Positions 1 through 6,795 are shown, counted from the stretch's first letter. The stretch is 13,420 nt of DNA from UBA4742 sp002403895 (GCA_036823295.1 DAISGD010000078.1:1-13420); one strand, 5' to 3'. Notes: generated by a model from the sequence alone, not told the origin. Made by a program: numbers and translations.

Positions 1-75
1 CCAACCACCACAAGTCCCGGCGTCGGGTGTCGTGATGGGGCTCTCAGAGACCCGGCCCTCGGTCACCGCGTGCCT

Positions 76-101
76 GTGGGGTGTCAAAACTCGATCACGC
101 C
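76..101 (+). repeat. Repeat copy A (inverted relative to B and C)
   Basis: The core reads GTGGGGTGTCAAAACTCGA followed by TCACGCC. It is the reverse complement of copy B (239-264) with one mismatch. Together A and B could be the terminal inverted repeats of a roughly 190-bp MITE-like element (76-264). No clear target-site duplication flanks it, and I cannot assign an IS family. Confidence 0.7.
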
Positions 102-238
102 GCTGACCCTCGAGTTCGCAGGAGCGTGCCGCAGCTCGCGCTGTGAATTCTGAGACTCCTGCGGCTTATGAGGTTCTGCACCAGCCTCGAGAGGCAACGA
201 TCCGGCCCCTCACGGGCCAGCAAGAACCGCTGATCAAA

Positions 239-264
239 GGCGTGGTCGAGTTTTGACACCCCAC
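239..264 (-). repeat. Repeat copy B
   Basis: This is the inverted partner of copy A at 76-101, reading GGCGTGGTCGAGTTTTGAC then ACCCCAC on the + strand. It lies just downstream of the 3' end of the minus-strand gene at 298-651. Copy C lies in the same position relative to the next minus-strand gene, so a 3'-end or terminator-like role is an alternative to a transposon end. Confidence 0.7.
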
Positions 265-297
265 GGGTCGTGGTGAAGCCAATCGTCGGCGTCGGGC

Positions 298-651
298 TCA
301 GGGCACGAGCTCGACGACCCGCCGACGCCGGTGGGCGGCGAACCCGGCGTCAACCTCGGCGAGGTCGCGGCCCAGCGACACGTGGTCGAGCAGCTCGGCG
401 AGCGCACTCACGGGGATGTCGTCGGAGGGGATCTCGCGCAGAGTGGCACCGAACTCCACCAGCGACGAGCCGCCCGCGATCTCGTGAACCGCGGCGGTCA
501 CCCGCGCGCCGTCGGGCACCGCGGCCAGCTCGCGGTCGCCGAAGCAGACGAGGCGCTCGCCGTCGACGGCGTAGCGGACGGCACGGGGCGGACAGCTCGG
601 ACCGTGGACCCAGACGGTGTGGTGGCCCTTCGCGGGCGCAGGTAGCAGCAT
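298..651 (-). CDS. Short PPOX-like (flavin-binding split-barrel) protein
   Basis: The 117-aa product resembles the pyridoxamine 5'-phosphate oxidase-like split-barrel family. The recognisable part (about residues 21-75) has the family's strand pattern: RAVRYAVDGERLVCFGD, then DGARVTAAVHEI, then LVEFGATLREI, where other PPOX proteins have VNY, the F-E-V-D strand and the SVLVRG strand. The usual first alpha-beta unit is missing and the central Gly-Trp-Ser is replaced by Ser-Leu-Val-Glu, so flavin binding is uncertain. I chose the ATG at 651 because AGAGG precedes it and similarity begins after it; the open frame continues upstream but that part looks non-coding. A DosR-type site lies about 85-100 bp upstream. 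Related PPOX genes occur at 8000, 10564 and 11226. The exact role is unknown. Confidence 0.6.
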   Translation of the reverse strand: MLLPAPAKGHHTVWVHGPSCPPRAVRYAVDGERLVCFGDRELAAVPDGARVTAAVHEIAGGSSLVEFGATLREIPSDDIPVSALAELLDHVSLGRDLAEVDAGFAAHRRRRVVELVP

Positions 652-735
652 CCGAGCCTCTAGACGCTCTTTTCGTGGTCTTCGTGACCGACAGAGAAAG
701 CCTTTGGCCCGCCCCACAGCCCTGGGTCCCAAAGC

Positions 736-755
736 ACGGGGACCAGAGTCCCGAA
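736..755 (-). promoter_or_regulatory. DosR-type box upstream of the short PPOX-like gene
   Basis: On the minus strand this reads TTCGGGACTCTGGTCCCCGT; the core at 739-752 is GGGAC-TCTG-GTCCC. It is the best match in the window to the known mycobacterial DosR consensus TTSGGGACTWWAGTCCCSAA. A further GGGACCC lies immediately downstream on the minus strand (about 724-730). It sits about 85-100 bp before the ATG at 651. Apart from this site and repeat copy C, the gene-free stretch 652-998 shows nothing I can name. Confidence 0.6.
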
Positions 756-959
756 CCGACGAGAGCCACTCGTTTCTGACCGGTCGGCGACCGCACGTGA
801 CCAGCGGCGGACGCGGCGTCCAGTGCAACAGCCTGGCACCTGTTGGTTCGCAATTGACCAACTCACCCTGACCCCACTCTGACGGACTGCTTTCATGTCT
901 CGGTATCAGCTCAAGCCGTTGCGCGCTCGGGTCCTCAGCGGCTCGAAACGCTGGTCAAG

Positions 960-984
960 GGCGTGATCGGGTTTTGACGCCCCA
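960..984 (-). repeat. Repeat copy C
   Basis: The sequence GGCGTGATCGGGTTTTGACG followed by CCCCA has the same orientation as copy B and differs from it at three positions over 25 bases. It is 14 bp past the stop of the gene at 999-1586. Extended similarity just before the core (GGTCA-NN-GGCGTGATCG) is shared with the reverse complement of copy A, so the repeat unit may be about 34 bp. Confidence 0.65.
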
Positions 985-998
985 ACAAGCAGAGAGGA

Positions 999-1586
999 TC
1001 AGGCGGTGCTCGGCTCCCGCTCGGGCGCGGTACGGCCCAGAAGCTCGGCGTTCTCGGGGACCCGCCGGGCGTGCCAGAAGCCGAGCCCGACGAGGAGAGC
1101 CATCACCCCGGCGAGGACGAACGCCGCGATCCCCGCCCACAGGGCGATCTGGCCGAACGTCGAGAAGCCGTACGCCTCGAGTAGCAGGCCACGCAGCGTC
1201 GTGCCTTGGAACGATGTCTGGACCAGAGCCGCGAGCTTGGCGTTGTTGGGGTTCGCCCGGGACGCGGCGCTGATCTTGGAGTACACGCCTCCGTAAGGCA
1301 TCTCGCTCAGGTGCACGGCGATGAAGTGGTTGGCGTACGCCTGGGCCTGCGGACCGGTCGTGAGCTGCTGGCCGGCGAACTGGTCGAGGTACGGGCCGAT
1401 CTTCGGGTTGGCGAGCTCGGCGCTGCCCTTGGCCGGGAAGACGATCTGTTGCTGAGCGAGCTGGTTGTGGACGTTCGAGTTGGCGAAGCTGTAGCCCCAC
1501 ATCAACAACGCCCCCGCCACCAACAGCACGACCACGAACACCCCGCCTCCGGAGCTGGCGAGGACGTCGAAGATCTTGCGTCGCAT
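999..1586 (-). CDS. Conserved membrane protein with two TM segments
   Basis: The 195-aa protein has a short cytoplasmic N-terminus, a hydrophobic helix at about residues 15-33 (VFVVVLLVAGALLMWGYSF), a polar central domain of about 110 residues and a second helix at about residues 146-171, ending in a charged tail. The central part contains the motifs QQIVFPAKGS, IGPYLDQFAGQQL and AYANHFIAVHL. From memory this matches an actinobacterial family often mislabelled 'aromatic ring-opening dioxygenase LigA'; it has none of the features of that enzyme. With both termini predicted inside, the central domain would be extracytoplasmic. The ATG at 1586 is preceded by a weak TAGGA/AGGG. A DosR-type site at 1653-1666 suggests it belongs to the local regulon. 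Function unknown. Confidence 0.85.
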   Translation of the reverse strand: MRRKIFDVLASSGGGVFVVVLLVAGALLMWGYSFANSNVHNQLAQQQIVFPAKGSAELANPKIGPYLDQFAGQQLTTGPQAQAYANHFIAVHLSEMPYGGVYSKISAASRANPNNAKLAALVQTSFQGTTLRGLLLEAYGFSTFGQIALWAGIAAFVLAGVMALLVGLGFWHARRVPENAELLGRTAPEREPSTA

Positions 1587-1652
1587 CCCTGGTTCCTACC
1601 TTTGAAGTGTCTCGTCGCATCCACAGTGCGCCCCGGATGCCCCAGCCCGGTA

Positions 1653-1666
1653 GGGCCCAAGGGCCC
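1653..1666 (-). promoter_or_regulatory. DosR-type box upstream of the two-TM protein
   Basis: On the minus strand the core is GGGCC-CTTG-GGCCC followed by TA. It has the same 5-4-5 layout as the other boxes, with C for A at position 4 and G for T in the second half-site. It lies about 67-80 bp upstream of the ATG at 1586. As a GC-rich palindrome it could occur by chance, so it carries less weight than the sites at 739, 2105, 5653 and 10449. Confidence 0.45.
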
Positions 1667-1767
1667 GACCAGAAGTCTCGACTCCACCGACGGATCGACA
1701 GGACAATCCAGCGGCATCCCGCCCCAGTTCCAGGCCATCAATTGGCCGCCCAGCTGTAGCTCGCTTT

Positions 1768-1784
1768 GGGCTCATCGTGAGCCC
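1768..1784. other. Perfect 7-bp stem hairpin
   Basis: GGGCTCA (1768-1774), TCG, TGAGCCC (1778-1784). It overlaps the stop codon of the possible small gene at 1772-1930 (-). There is no T-run after it on either strand, so a Rho-independent terminator is not shown. Confidence 0.35.
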
Positions 1785-1930
1785 CCTTTGGCAAAAGAGG
1801 GTTCTGATCTCCCCAGACGTAGCAAGATGCCATGGTGATCAGCATCGAGCATTCGCAGCCGGCGCGGCGGCCAGACCCCTTGGTCGTGCGCCAGCCGAGC
1901 AGGGAAGTCAGGGGACTCCTCCACGGTCAT
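1772..1930 (-). CDS. Possible small protein, 52 aa
   Basis: The frame encodes 52 residues beginning MTVEESPDFPARL and ending SFAKGGSR. The case for a gene is the good ribosome site (AAGGAAGA about 9 nt before the ATG at 1930), acidic then basic composition unlike random GC-rich frames, and a weak DosR-like site (GGGGC-TTGG-GCCTT on the minus strand, 2005-2018) about 80 bp upstream. The case against is its small size, absence of a family I recognise, and a hairpin through the stop codon. It may also be the start of a larger gene cut short. The minus-strand interval 1587-1771 carries the promoter of the membrane protein and nothing else I can support. Confidence 0.35.
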   Translation of the reverse strand: MTVEESPDFPARLAHDQGVWPPRRLRMLDADHHGILLRLGRSEPSFAKGGSR

Positions 1931-2104
1931 TGCTCGGTCTTCCTTCGAGAAACATTTCGGTGACGCGAGCATGCACCCGGGGGCGAGCCGGCGGGCAGCG
2001 CCACAAGGCCCAAGCCCCCGGGGCCCAACAGCCGGCCCTGTACCCAGCCGAGGGACGCCCCGAGCACGCGTGGCGACGCACCAACCCGTGCCGGCCTCGA
2101 ACTT

Positions 2105-2118
2105 GGGACGATGGTCCC
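2105..2118 (+). promoter_or_regulatory. DosR-type box upstream of the HPF-like gene
   Basis: The core is GGGAC-GATG-GTCCC, with perfect outer half-sites, flanked by TT before and TA after. It lies about 90 bp upstream of the ATG at 2209, between that gene and the possible divergent small gene at 1930. The rest of 1931-2208 shows no gene. Confidence 0.6.
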
Positions 2119-2208
2119 TAGCCACCACTGCCCGGGACCTTCATGCTTGGTCTTGGGAGGAGCCACGGTCGGTGGCAGGTTTCGAGTTCACCGGGGTGAG
2201 GTGAGAAG

Positions 2209-2520
2209 ATGACGACGGCGACACCGGACCTCGAGGTTCAGGTCCACGGCGACCGGCAGATCGACCACGCCGAACGCGAGTACGCGCGGCGCAAGGTGGC
2301 CCGGGCCGCGCAACGGGCGCACGGTCCGATCCTGTTCGCGAAGGTGGATCTCCACGCCGAGGCGAACCTGTCCCGGTCACGCCGGGCTGAGGCCAAGGCG
2401 GTTCTTGAATTCAACGGCTCGCCGGTCCGAGCCCATGTGTGCGCACCCACGCTGCACGAGGCGATCGACTTGCTGGAGGACCGCCTGCTGCATCGCCTCG
2501 AACACAGGTCCCACCGCTAG
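2209..2520 (+). CDS. HPF/RaiA-like ribosome-associated protein (short form)
   Basis: The 103-aa protein resembles the N-terminal beta-alpha-beta-beta-beta-alpha domain of hibernation-promoting factor / sigma-54 modulation proteins. Visible are a basic first helix (about residues 18-38, REYARRKVARAAQRAH), strands at 41-51 and 61-70 and the motif SPVRAHVCAPTLHEAIDLLE at 71-90 leading into the final helix. Family members bind the 30S decoding region and keep ribosomes inactive during stress. It lacks the C-terminal dimerisation domain of long HPF. GAGGTGAGAAG precedes the ATG. Its placement beside DosR-type sites parallels M. tuberculosis Rv0079 and Rv1738, dormancy proteins linked to this fold. 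It is followed after 93 bp by the PRTase-hydrolase gene, probably as one transcript. Confidence 0.85.
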   Translation: MTTATPDLEVQVHGDRQIDHAEREYARRKVARAAQRAHGPILFAKVDLHAEANLSRSRRAEAKAVLEFNGSPVRAHVCAPTLHEAIDLLEDRLLHRLEHRSHR

Positions 2521-2613
2521 GCCCAAGGCCGCGCGATCAGGGTTGCCCGCGCGCAGCATGCACGGCCCGACACGAGACGGCCGGGAGCCGTCGGATCGGA
2601 GGCTGACGAGGAC

Positions 2614-3972
2614 ATGTTGAACCAGGCGCAAGCGACAGAGTGGTTTCGCGATCGCAGCGACGCCGGGCGGCAACTCGCAGCTCGGCTCGCTTCACTCGCT
2701 GATAAGCACCCGGTGGTGCTCGCGTTGCCCCGAGGCGGCGTGCCCGTCGCCTTCGAAGTGGCGAAACGCCTGGGCTGCTCCCTGGACGTGATCGTGGTCC
2801 GCAAGCTTGGTGTGCCGTTCCAGCCCGAGCTTGGCATGGGAGCAGTCGGCGAAGATGATGCGCTGGTGCTCAACGACGAGGTCGTGCGTCTCGCCCGCGT
2901 TGGCCAGGAGGAGCTCGCGAGGGTCGTAGCGCGGGAACGGGCCGAGGTCGAAGCGCGAGCGCGCCGCTTCCGGGACGGTCGCCCCGCGATCTCACTCGTC
3001 GGGAAGGTCGCGATCGTCGTGGATGACGGGATCGCAACCGGGGGGACGGCCGGCGCGGCGATAGAGGTTGCTCGCGCTCGAGGAGCGGCTCGGGTCGTGC
3101 TCGCTGTTCCGGTCGCGCCAGCCGAGAGTGTCGAGGAGCTCCGTCAGGTCGCGGACGCGGTGGTCTGCCTCACAACGCCGGCAACGTTTTTTGGTGTCGG
3201 CCAGTGGTACCGCGATTTCTCACAGGTCCCGGACGAGCAGGTGGTGCTGCTCCTCGCCGCGGCGGCACCGTCCGGAGGGAGCCCTCCGCCGCCAACTGGT
3301 GCTGGCGCTGAGGGGCCCGCTGGCGAGCGCGACGACGAGATCGAGTTGCAGGCGGGTGCCGCTCGCCTCGGCGGGCATCTGACCGTGCCGTTCGAGTCGC
3401 GGGGCCTGTTGCTCTTCGCTCACGGCAGCGGCAGCAGTCGCCATAGCCCCCGGAACCAGCTCGTCGCCCGGGCACTGAACCGGGCCGGGTTCGCTACCTT
3501 GCTGTTCGATCTCCTCTCCCCGGCCGAAGAGGTCGACCGTGGCAACGTCGTTGACATCAAACTGCTCGGCAGTCGACTGCTCGCCGCCACGACGTGGGCC
3601 CAGACCGAGGTCCCAGACCTTCCCGTCGGCTACTTCGGTGCCAGCACCGGGGCCGCCGCTGCACTCTGGGCTGCCGCCGCCCCCGGGTCGACGGTCGGGG
3701 CGGTCGTCTCGCGTGGCGGCCGCCCTGACCTCGCCGGCCCTCGGCTGGCCGAGGTACGCGCGCCGACGCTGCTGATCGTGGGCGGCGACGACGAGTTCGT
3801 GATCGAGTTGAACCGTCACGCGGCACGACGGCTGCGCTGCGAGCACAATCTCGCGGTGGTGCCTGGTGCCACCCACCTGTTCGAAGAGACCGGTGCCCTT
3901 GAGACCGTCGCCGCCCTCGCCCGAGACTGGTTCGTCGCCCACCTCGCTTCGGCCGCACGTCGGTCCGCCTAA
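2614..3972 (+). CDS. Phosphoribosyltransferase / alpha-beta hydrolase fusion
   Basis: The 452-aa protein has two domains. Residues 1-215 form a type I phosphoribosyltransferase with the PRPP-binding loop VVDDGIATGGT at 135-145, plus ALPRGGVPVAFEVA near 37-50. A Pro/Gly-rich linker (about 218-240) joins it to a dienelactone-hydrolase-like alpha/beta hydrolase (about 245-445): HGSGSSRHSPRN at 270-281, nucleophile motif GASTG with Ser344, acidic residue in GGDDEF (Asp392/393) and His421 in GATHLF. The catalytic triad therefore looks complete. M. tuberculosis Rv0571c and Rv2030c are DosR-regulon relatives. The substrate is unknown; the pairing suggests nucleobase handling coupled to an ester-cleaving activity, which is inference. 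GAGG lies just before the ATG at 2614. The gene follows the HPF-like gene and probably shares its promoter. Confidence 0.9.
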   Translation: MLNQAQATEWFRDRSDAGRQLAARLASLADKHPVVLALPRGGVPVAFEVAKRLGCSLDVIVVRKLGVPFQPELGMGAVGEDDALVLNDEVVRLARVGQEELARVVARERAEVEARARRFRDGRPAISLVGKVAIVVDDGIATGGTAGAAIEVARARGAARVVLAVPVAPAESVEELRQVADAVVCLTTPATFFGVGQWYRDFSQVPDEQVVLLLAAAAPSGGSPPPPTGAGAEGPAGERDDEIELQAGAARLGGHLTVPFESRGLLLFAHGSGSSRHSPRNQLVARALNRAGFATLLFDLLSPAEEVDRGNVVDIKLLGSRLLAATTWAQTEVPDLPVGYFGASTGAAAALWAAAAPGSTVGAVVSRGGRPDLAGPRLAEVRAPTLLIVGGDDEFVIELNRHAARRLRCEHNLAVVPGATHLFEETGALETVAALARDWFVAHLASAARRSA

Positions 3973-3993
3973 CCGGCGTGCCCGATTGGCTCC

Positions 3994-4285
3994 TCAGCTG
4001 CAGTTCCGCACGGCTGCGATGAGGTCGTCGACCGGCGGGCGATCATCGGGCGCTTTGATCGTTAGGCGTAGACGAGCACACCGGCGCGATCGATGACGAA
4101 GTCGCCGCCCAACCGGAGCGTGACTTGGCTCGGCAGGCGCAGCCGGCGATCGAATGCGTATTGCCATACATCGACTCGCATACGACCACTGCTCTTATAA
4201 CGACGCCCTTCTCGACATGTGGATGCTCGAAGAAGCCTTCGTCGTTCACTGCGACGTCGACACCGGTGATCGTTCGGGTAGGCAT
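3994..4285 (-). pseudogene. Mosaic remnant: TusE/DsrC start, flavodoxin start, peroxiredoxin tail
   Basis: Three gene pieces are joined on the minus strand. From the ATG at 4285 (after GAGGAGGG, 15 nt past the stop of the flavoprotein gene) residues 1-27 read MPTRTITGVDVAVNDEGFFE and beyond, like the N-terminus of TusE/DsrC sulfur-relay proteins. The same frame then runs into RAVVVCESMYGNTHSIA (about 4198-4145), the start of a flavodoxin with its FMN-phosphate loop. From about 4148 another frame gives LRLGGDFVIDRAGVLVYA then a stop at 4062; after one more frame change APDDRPPVDDLIAAVRNC reaches a stop at 3994. That last part looks like the C-terminus of an AhpC/TSA-like peroxiredoxin. None of the pieces can be functional. 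It reads as the scar of deletions through a former flavoprotein-tusE-flavodoxin-peroxiredoxin run. Family assignments are from motif memory. Confidence 0.6.
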
Positions 4286-4300
4286 GGTCGGGTCCCTCCT

Positions 4301-5569
4301 CTAGTGGGTCGCGGCGGGGGCGCGGTCGACTCGGACTGGAGCGTGTTTGCCGGCGTGGGGCATCTCGGAGGGAATGCCGGGGATGGGATGGCCGGGGAGG
4401 AGGCTGTGCCAATAGAACCACTGGAACATGAGCTTGCCGAGGTGGTTGAGATGCGATTCCTTGAGCAGCGGCAACCCCACCCTGGTGGGGAAGTGGCCGG
4501 GAAGCGGTTCGGTGTCGTAGTTGAAATCGATCAGCATGGCCTCGTGGAAGCCGGTCTCGATGAAGCAGTTGGTGTGCCCATCGAAAGAGGCGTCGAGTTC
4601 CTGACCGTCGAGGAACCGCCAGAGGTTGTTCACGAGGACCTCACCCTCGAAGTGGGTGACCGAGCCGGCCTTCGAGGCCGGCAGGTTGGCGGCGTCCCCG
4701 ATCACAAAGACGTTGGGTTTGGCGTGCGATTGGAGGGTGTGTTCGTCGGTTGGAACGAAGTTGAGCGCGTCACCGAGGCCCGGTGAGCGGCCGACATAGG
4801 CGGCGCCGCTATGCAGGGGGATCACGACCGCCAGGTCAAAGGCGACCTCGCGCTCGTCATAGCCGATCAACCGTCCATCTGAGCCGTCAACCTGGCCGGT
4901 GTTGAACTCGGTCACGAGCTCGATGCCCTTCTTCTCGAGCAGGCCGGTCAGCGTCTTGGAGGCCACCGGCTTGGTGAACGCACTGTCCAGTGGGGTCACA
5001 TAGGTGAGGTGGACCCGGTCTCGGATGCCTCGCTGCTGGAAGTACCAGTCGGCCAGGAAGCAGAACTCCAGGGGCGCCACCGGGCACTTGATCGGCAGAT
5101 CAACCACGTTCACCACCAGCCGCCCACCGTGGAATGCGGCCAGCGCGCTCCTCAGCGCGGTAGCACCCGGCAGGGAGTAGAAGGTGAACACCTTCTCCAT
5201 CCAGCCGGGCCCGGTGAGCCCCTCGGTCTCCTCGGGCACGAGCGTCGAGCCGGTGGCGACGACCAAGGCGTCGTAGCCGAGGACGGTGCCGTCGGCGAGG
5301 TGTACCTCGTCGGCGGCGAGATCGACGTGATCGATCCCGCTTTGGTGATAGTCGATTCCGTCGTGGAGCTGGCGGCTCCGAGGCCGCACGATCTCGGCGG
5401 GATCAGCCAGCTCGAAGGGCACGAACAACAGTCCCGGCTGGTAGACGTGGGCATCGTCTTGGTCGACGACGGTGATCTCGGCGGCACCCGACGAGAACCG
5501 CCGTCGGAGGCGATTCGCGGCCAGCGTCCCACCCGTCCCGCCCCCAAGCACCACGATCCGATGACCCAT
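4301..5569 (-). CDS. Sulfide:quinone oxidoreductase-like FAD-dependent oxidoreductase
   Basis: The 422-aa flavoprotein is of the SQR / flavocytochrome c sulfide dehydrogenase type. It has the N-terminal FAD-binding GGGTGGTLAANRL (9-21), the ALVVATGS strand (101-108) and the second FAD motif VFVIGDAANLPASKAG (287-302). Cysteines fit the SQR redox pair: Cys162 in KCPVAPLE and Cys335 in DGHTNCFIETG. An aromatic, amphipathic C-terminal stretch (LMFQWFYWHSLLPG, 380-393) could sit on the membrane near quinone. The likely reaction is oxidation of sulfide or a persulfide with electrons passed to quinone; the substrate is not proven. The ATG at 5569 follows GGGAG. A TusE-like start immediately downstream, now broken, supports a sulfur-transfer role. 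A DosR-type site lies about 85 bp upstream and is shared with the divergent DsbA-like gene. Confidence 0.88.
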   Translation of the reverse strand: MGHRIVVLGGGTGGTLAANRLRRRFSSGAAEITVVDQDDAHVYQPGLLFVPFELADPAEIVRPRSRQLHDGIDYHQSGIDHVDLAADEVHLADGTVLGYDALVVATGSTLVPEETEGLTGPGWMEKVFTFYSLPGATALRSALAAFHGGRLVVNVVDLPIKCPVAPLEFCFLADWYFQQRGIRDRVHLTYVTPLDSAFTKPVASKTLTGLLEKKGIELVTEFNTGQVDGSDGRLIGYDEREVAFDLAVVIPLHSGAAYVGRSPGLGDALNFVPTDEHTLQSHAKPNVFVIGDAANLPASKAGSVTHFEGEVLVNNLWRFLDGQELDASFDGHTNCFIETGFHEAMLIDFNYDTEPLPGHFPTRVGLPLLKESHLNHLGKLMFQWFYWHSLLPGHPIPGIPSEMPHAGKHAPVRVDRAPAATH

Positions 5570-5652
5570 CTGCGCTCCCCGTGACGGTGTCGGTGAGTTC
5601 GAGACTGACAGACCCGGCCCGACAGGCGAAGGGCCACACGACGCTCCGGTCA

Positions 5653-5666
5653 GGGGCCAAAGTCCC
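5653..5666. promoter_or_regulatory. DosR-type box between divergent SQR-like and DsbA-like genes
   Basis: The minus-strand core is GGGAC-TTTG-GCCCC, identical over 14 bases to the box at 10449-10462. It is 84 bp from the start of the flavoprotein gene and 37 bp from the DsbA-like ATG, so it could serve both divergent promoters. Exact repetition of a 14-mer at two separate promoters argues against chance. Confidence 0.65.
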
Positions 5667-5702
5667 TATCCACCTGGCAACCTCCCATCCAAGGTGGGGG
5701 TC

Positions 5703-6359
5703 ATGGCGATCGGTGTTCCCGAGCGGGTGAGGGTGCTGGAGGTGTTCGCCGATGTGTGGTGCCCGTTCACGCATGTGGGCCTGCGGCGCCTCGTGGAACA
5801 GCGCGCCCAGCTCGGCCGCGACGATGTCGTCGTCTGGGTCCGAGCGTGGCCCCTCGAGCTCGTCAACGGAGAGCCCCTCAGCGCCGACCTCGTCGCCGAG
5901 GAAATCCAGGCCCTCCGCGAAGCTGTCGCACCAGACCTCTTTGCCGGCTTCAACCCCGAGCGCTTCCCGTCCACGTCACTACCGGCCCTGACGCTCGCGG
6001 CGTCCGCATATCGTCGAGACGACCGGACCGGGGAACAGGTCAGTCTCGCCTTGCGCACCGCTCTCTTCGAGGACGGCCGCGACATCGCCGATCCGGCCGA
6101 GCTCGCGGCCATCGCCCATGCGATCGAGCTGGAACCGCCAGGTGCCAACGCCGAACAGGCCATCCACGACGACTGGCAGGAGGGACGACGCCGCGGTGTG
6201 GTCGGCTCACCCCACTTCTTTGTGGACCATCACGGCTTTTTCTGCCCGACACTCGCGATCAACCGGGTGGGCGACCACCTCCGGATTACCAGGGACCGCG
6301 AACGATTCGAAGCATTCATGGCCACCGTGTTCGCTTCGCCCCGCCAGATCACGCGTTGA
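5703..6359 (+). CDS. DsbA-family (FrnE-like) thioredoxin-fold protein
   Basis: The 218-aa protein has the layout of DsbA/FrnE/2-hydroxychromene-2-carboxylate isomerase proteins: a first strand with the active-site region FADVWCPFTHVGLRRL (15-30), a helical insert (about 60-165) and the cis-proline loop VVGSPHFFV (166-174). The active site is Cys20-Pro-Phe-Thr instead of Cys-X-X-Cys, so it has a single catalytic cysteine and is unlikely to be a normal disulfide oxidase; it may act on glutathione-like thiols or as an isomerase. There is no signal peptide, so it is cytoplasmic. I prefer the ATG at 5703, spaced correctly from AAGGTGGGGG, over the in-frame GTG at 5694 inside that ribosome site. 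The CBS gene follows after 14 nt. A DosR-type box lies 37 bp upstream. Confidence 0.82.
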   Translation: MAIGVPERVRVLEVFADVWCPFTHVGLRRLVEQRAQLGRDDVVVWVRAWPLELVNGEPLSADLVAEEIQALREAVAPDLFAGFNPERFPSTSLPALTLAASAYRRDDRTGEQVSLALRTALFEDGRDIADPAELAAIAHAIELEPPGANAEQAIHDDWQEGRRRGVVGSPHFFVDHHGFFCPTLAINRVGDHLRITRDRERFEAFMATVFASPRQITR

Positions 6360-6373
6360 ATCCTGGAGGACCC

Positions 6374-6795
6374 ATGCCGCTGAACGACCCCATCCCCACA
6401 GACCCGCAAGACGCCATCGAGAGCCTCATACGAGGCCCTCCGGTGTCGGTCGCCGAGAACGTCACCCTCCGCGCAGTGGCGGCCGTGCTGAGCTCGGCGG
6501 ACATCGGCGCTGCGCTCGTCCGCTCCGATGCTGGCAGCATCAGGATGATCTCCGAGCGCGACGTCACCCAGCGCTCGACGACAACGTGGATCCCGACAGA
6601 GTGTGGTCCGCCGACGTGGCCAGCGCGGGCCTGGTCACCGCCGACGTCCGAGACCGGATCCTTCAGGTTGCTTTCCGCATGCTCGAAGAGAACATCCGCC
6701 ACGTCGCCATTGAACGAGACGGCGAAGTCATCGGTGTGGTCTCCTCACGAGACGTCTTCGCCGTCCTAGCCGAGCATGCCCTCGAGCTGTTCTGA
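6374..6795 (+). pseudogene. CBS-domain-pair protein, interrupted by one frameshift
   Basis: From the ATG at 6374 (TGGAGGA upstream) the frame encodes the first CBS domain up to ISERDVTQ, with VSVAENVTLRAVAAVLSSAD and IGAALVRSDAGSIRMISERD. The match then continues in the next frame from about 6571: ALDDNVDPDRVWSADVAS, then the second CBS domain with FRMLEENIRHVAIERDGEV and IGVVSSRDVFAVLAEH to the stop at 6795. Restoring one missing base near 6566-6571 would give an uninterrupted protein of about 140 aa, the usual size of stand-alone CBS pairs such as the DosR-regulon protein Rv2626c. Such proteins bind adenine nucleotides or related ligands. Whether the break is a real mutation or a sequencing/assembly error cannot be told here; the rest of the frame shows no further decay, which favours a recent event or an error. 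It follows the DsbA-like gene, probably in one operon. Confidence 0.75.

Larger units (their letters stand above)
1..297. other. Gene-free left end with repeat copies
   Basis: No reading frame here looks like protein on either strand. The stretch contains two inverted copies of a 26-bp repeat (76-101 and 239-264) enclosing about 137 bp with short internal inverted pieces, such as CGCAGGAG near 117 against CTCCTGCG near 155. The first 75 bases might be the tail of a gene lying outside the window, but I could not recognise one. Confidence 0.5.

Noticed and set aside
76..264. CRISPR array
   Set aside because: The repeats are inverted and too few, with no regular spacers and no cas genes in the window.
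331..645. Plus-strand open frame of 104 codons opposite the gene at 298-651
   Set aside because: It is an antisense shadow: the minus-strand frame has family-like strands and a ribosome site, this one has neither.
1502..1741. Minus-strand frame starting MMAWNWGGMPLDC upstream of the two-TM protein
   Set aside because: It runs through the DosR-type site and into the N-terminal coding region of the next gene in another frame; no ribosome site was seen.
4154..4786. Plus-strand 210-codon open frame
   Set aside because: It is antisense to the flavoprotein gene and the scar; high G+C makes long antisense frames common.
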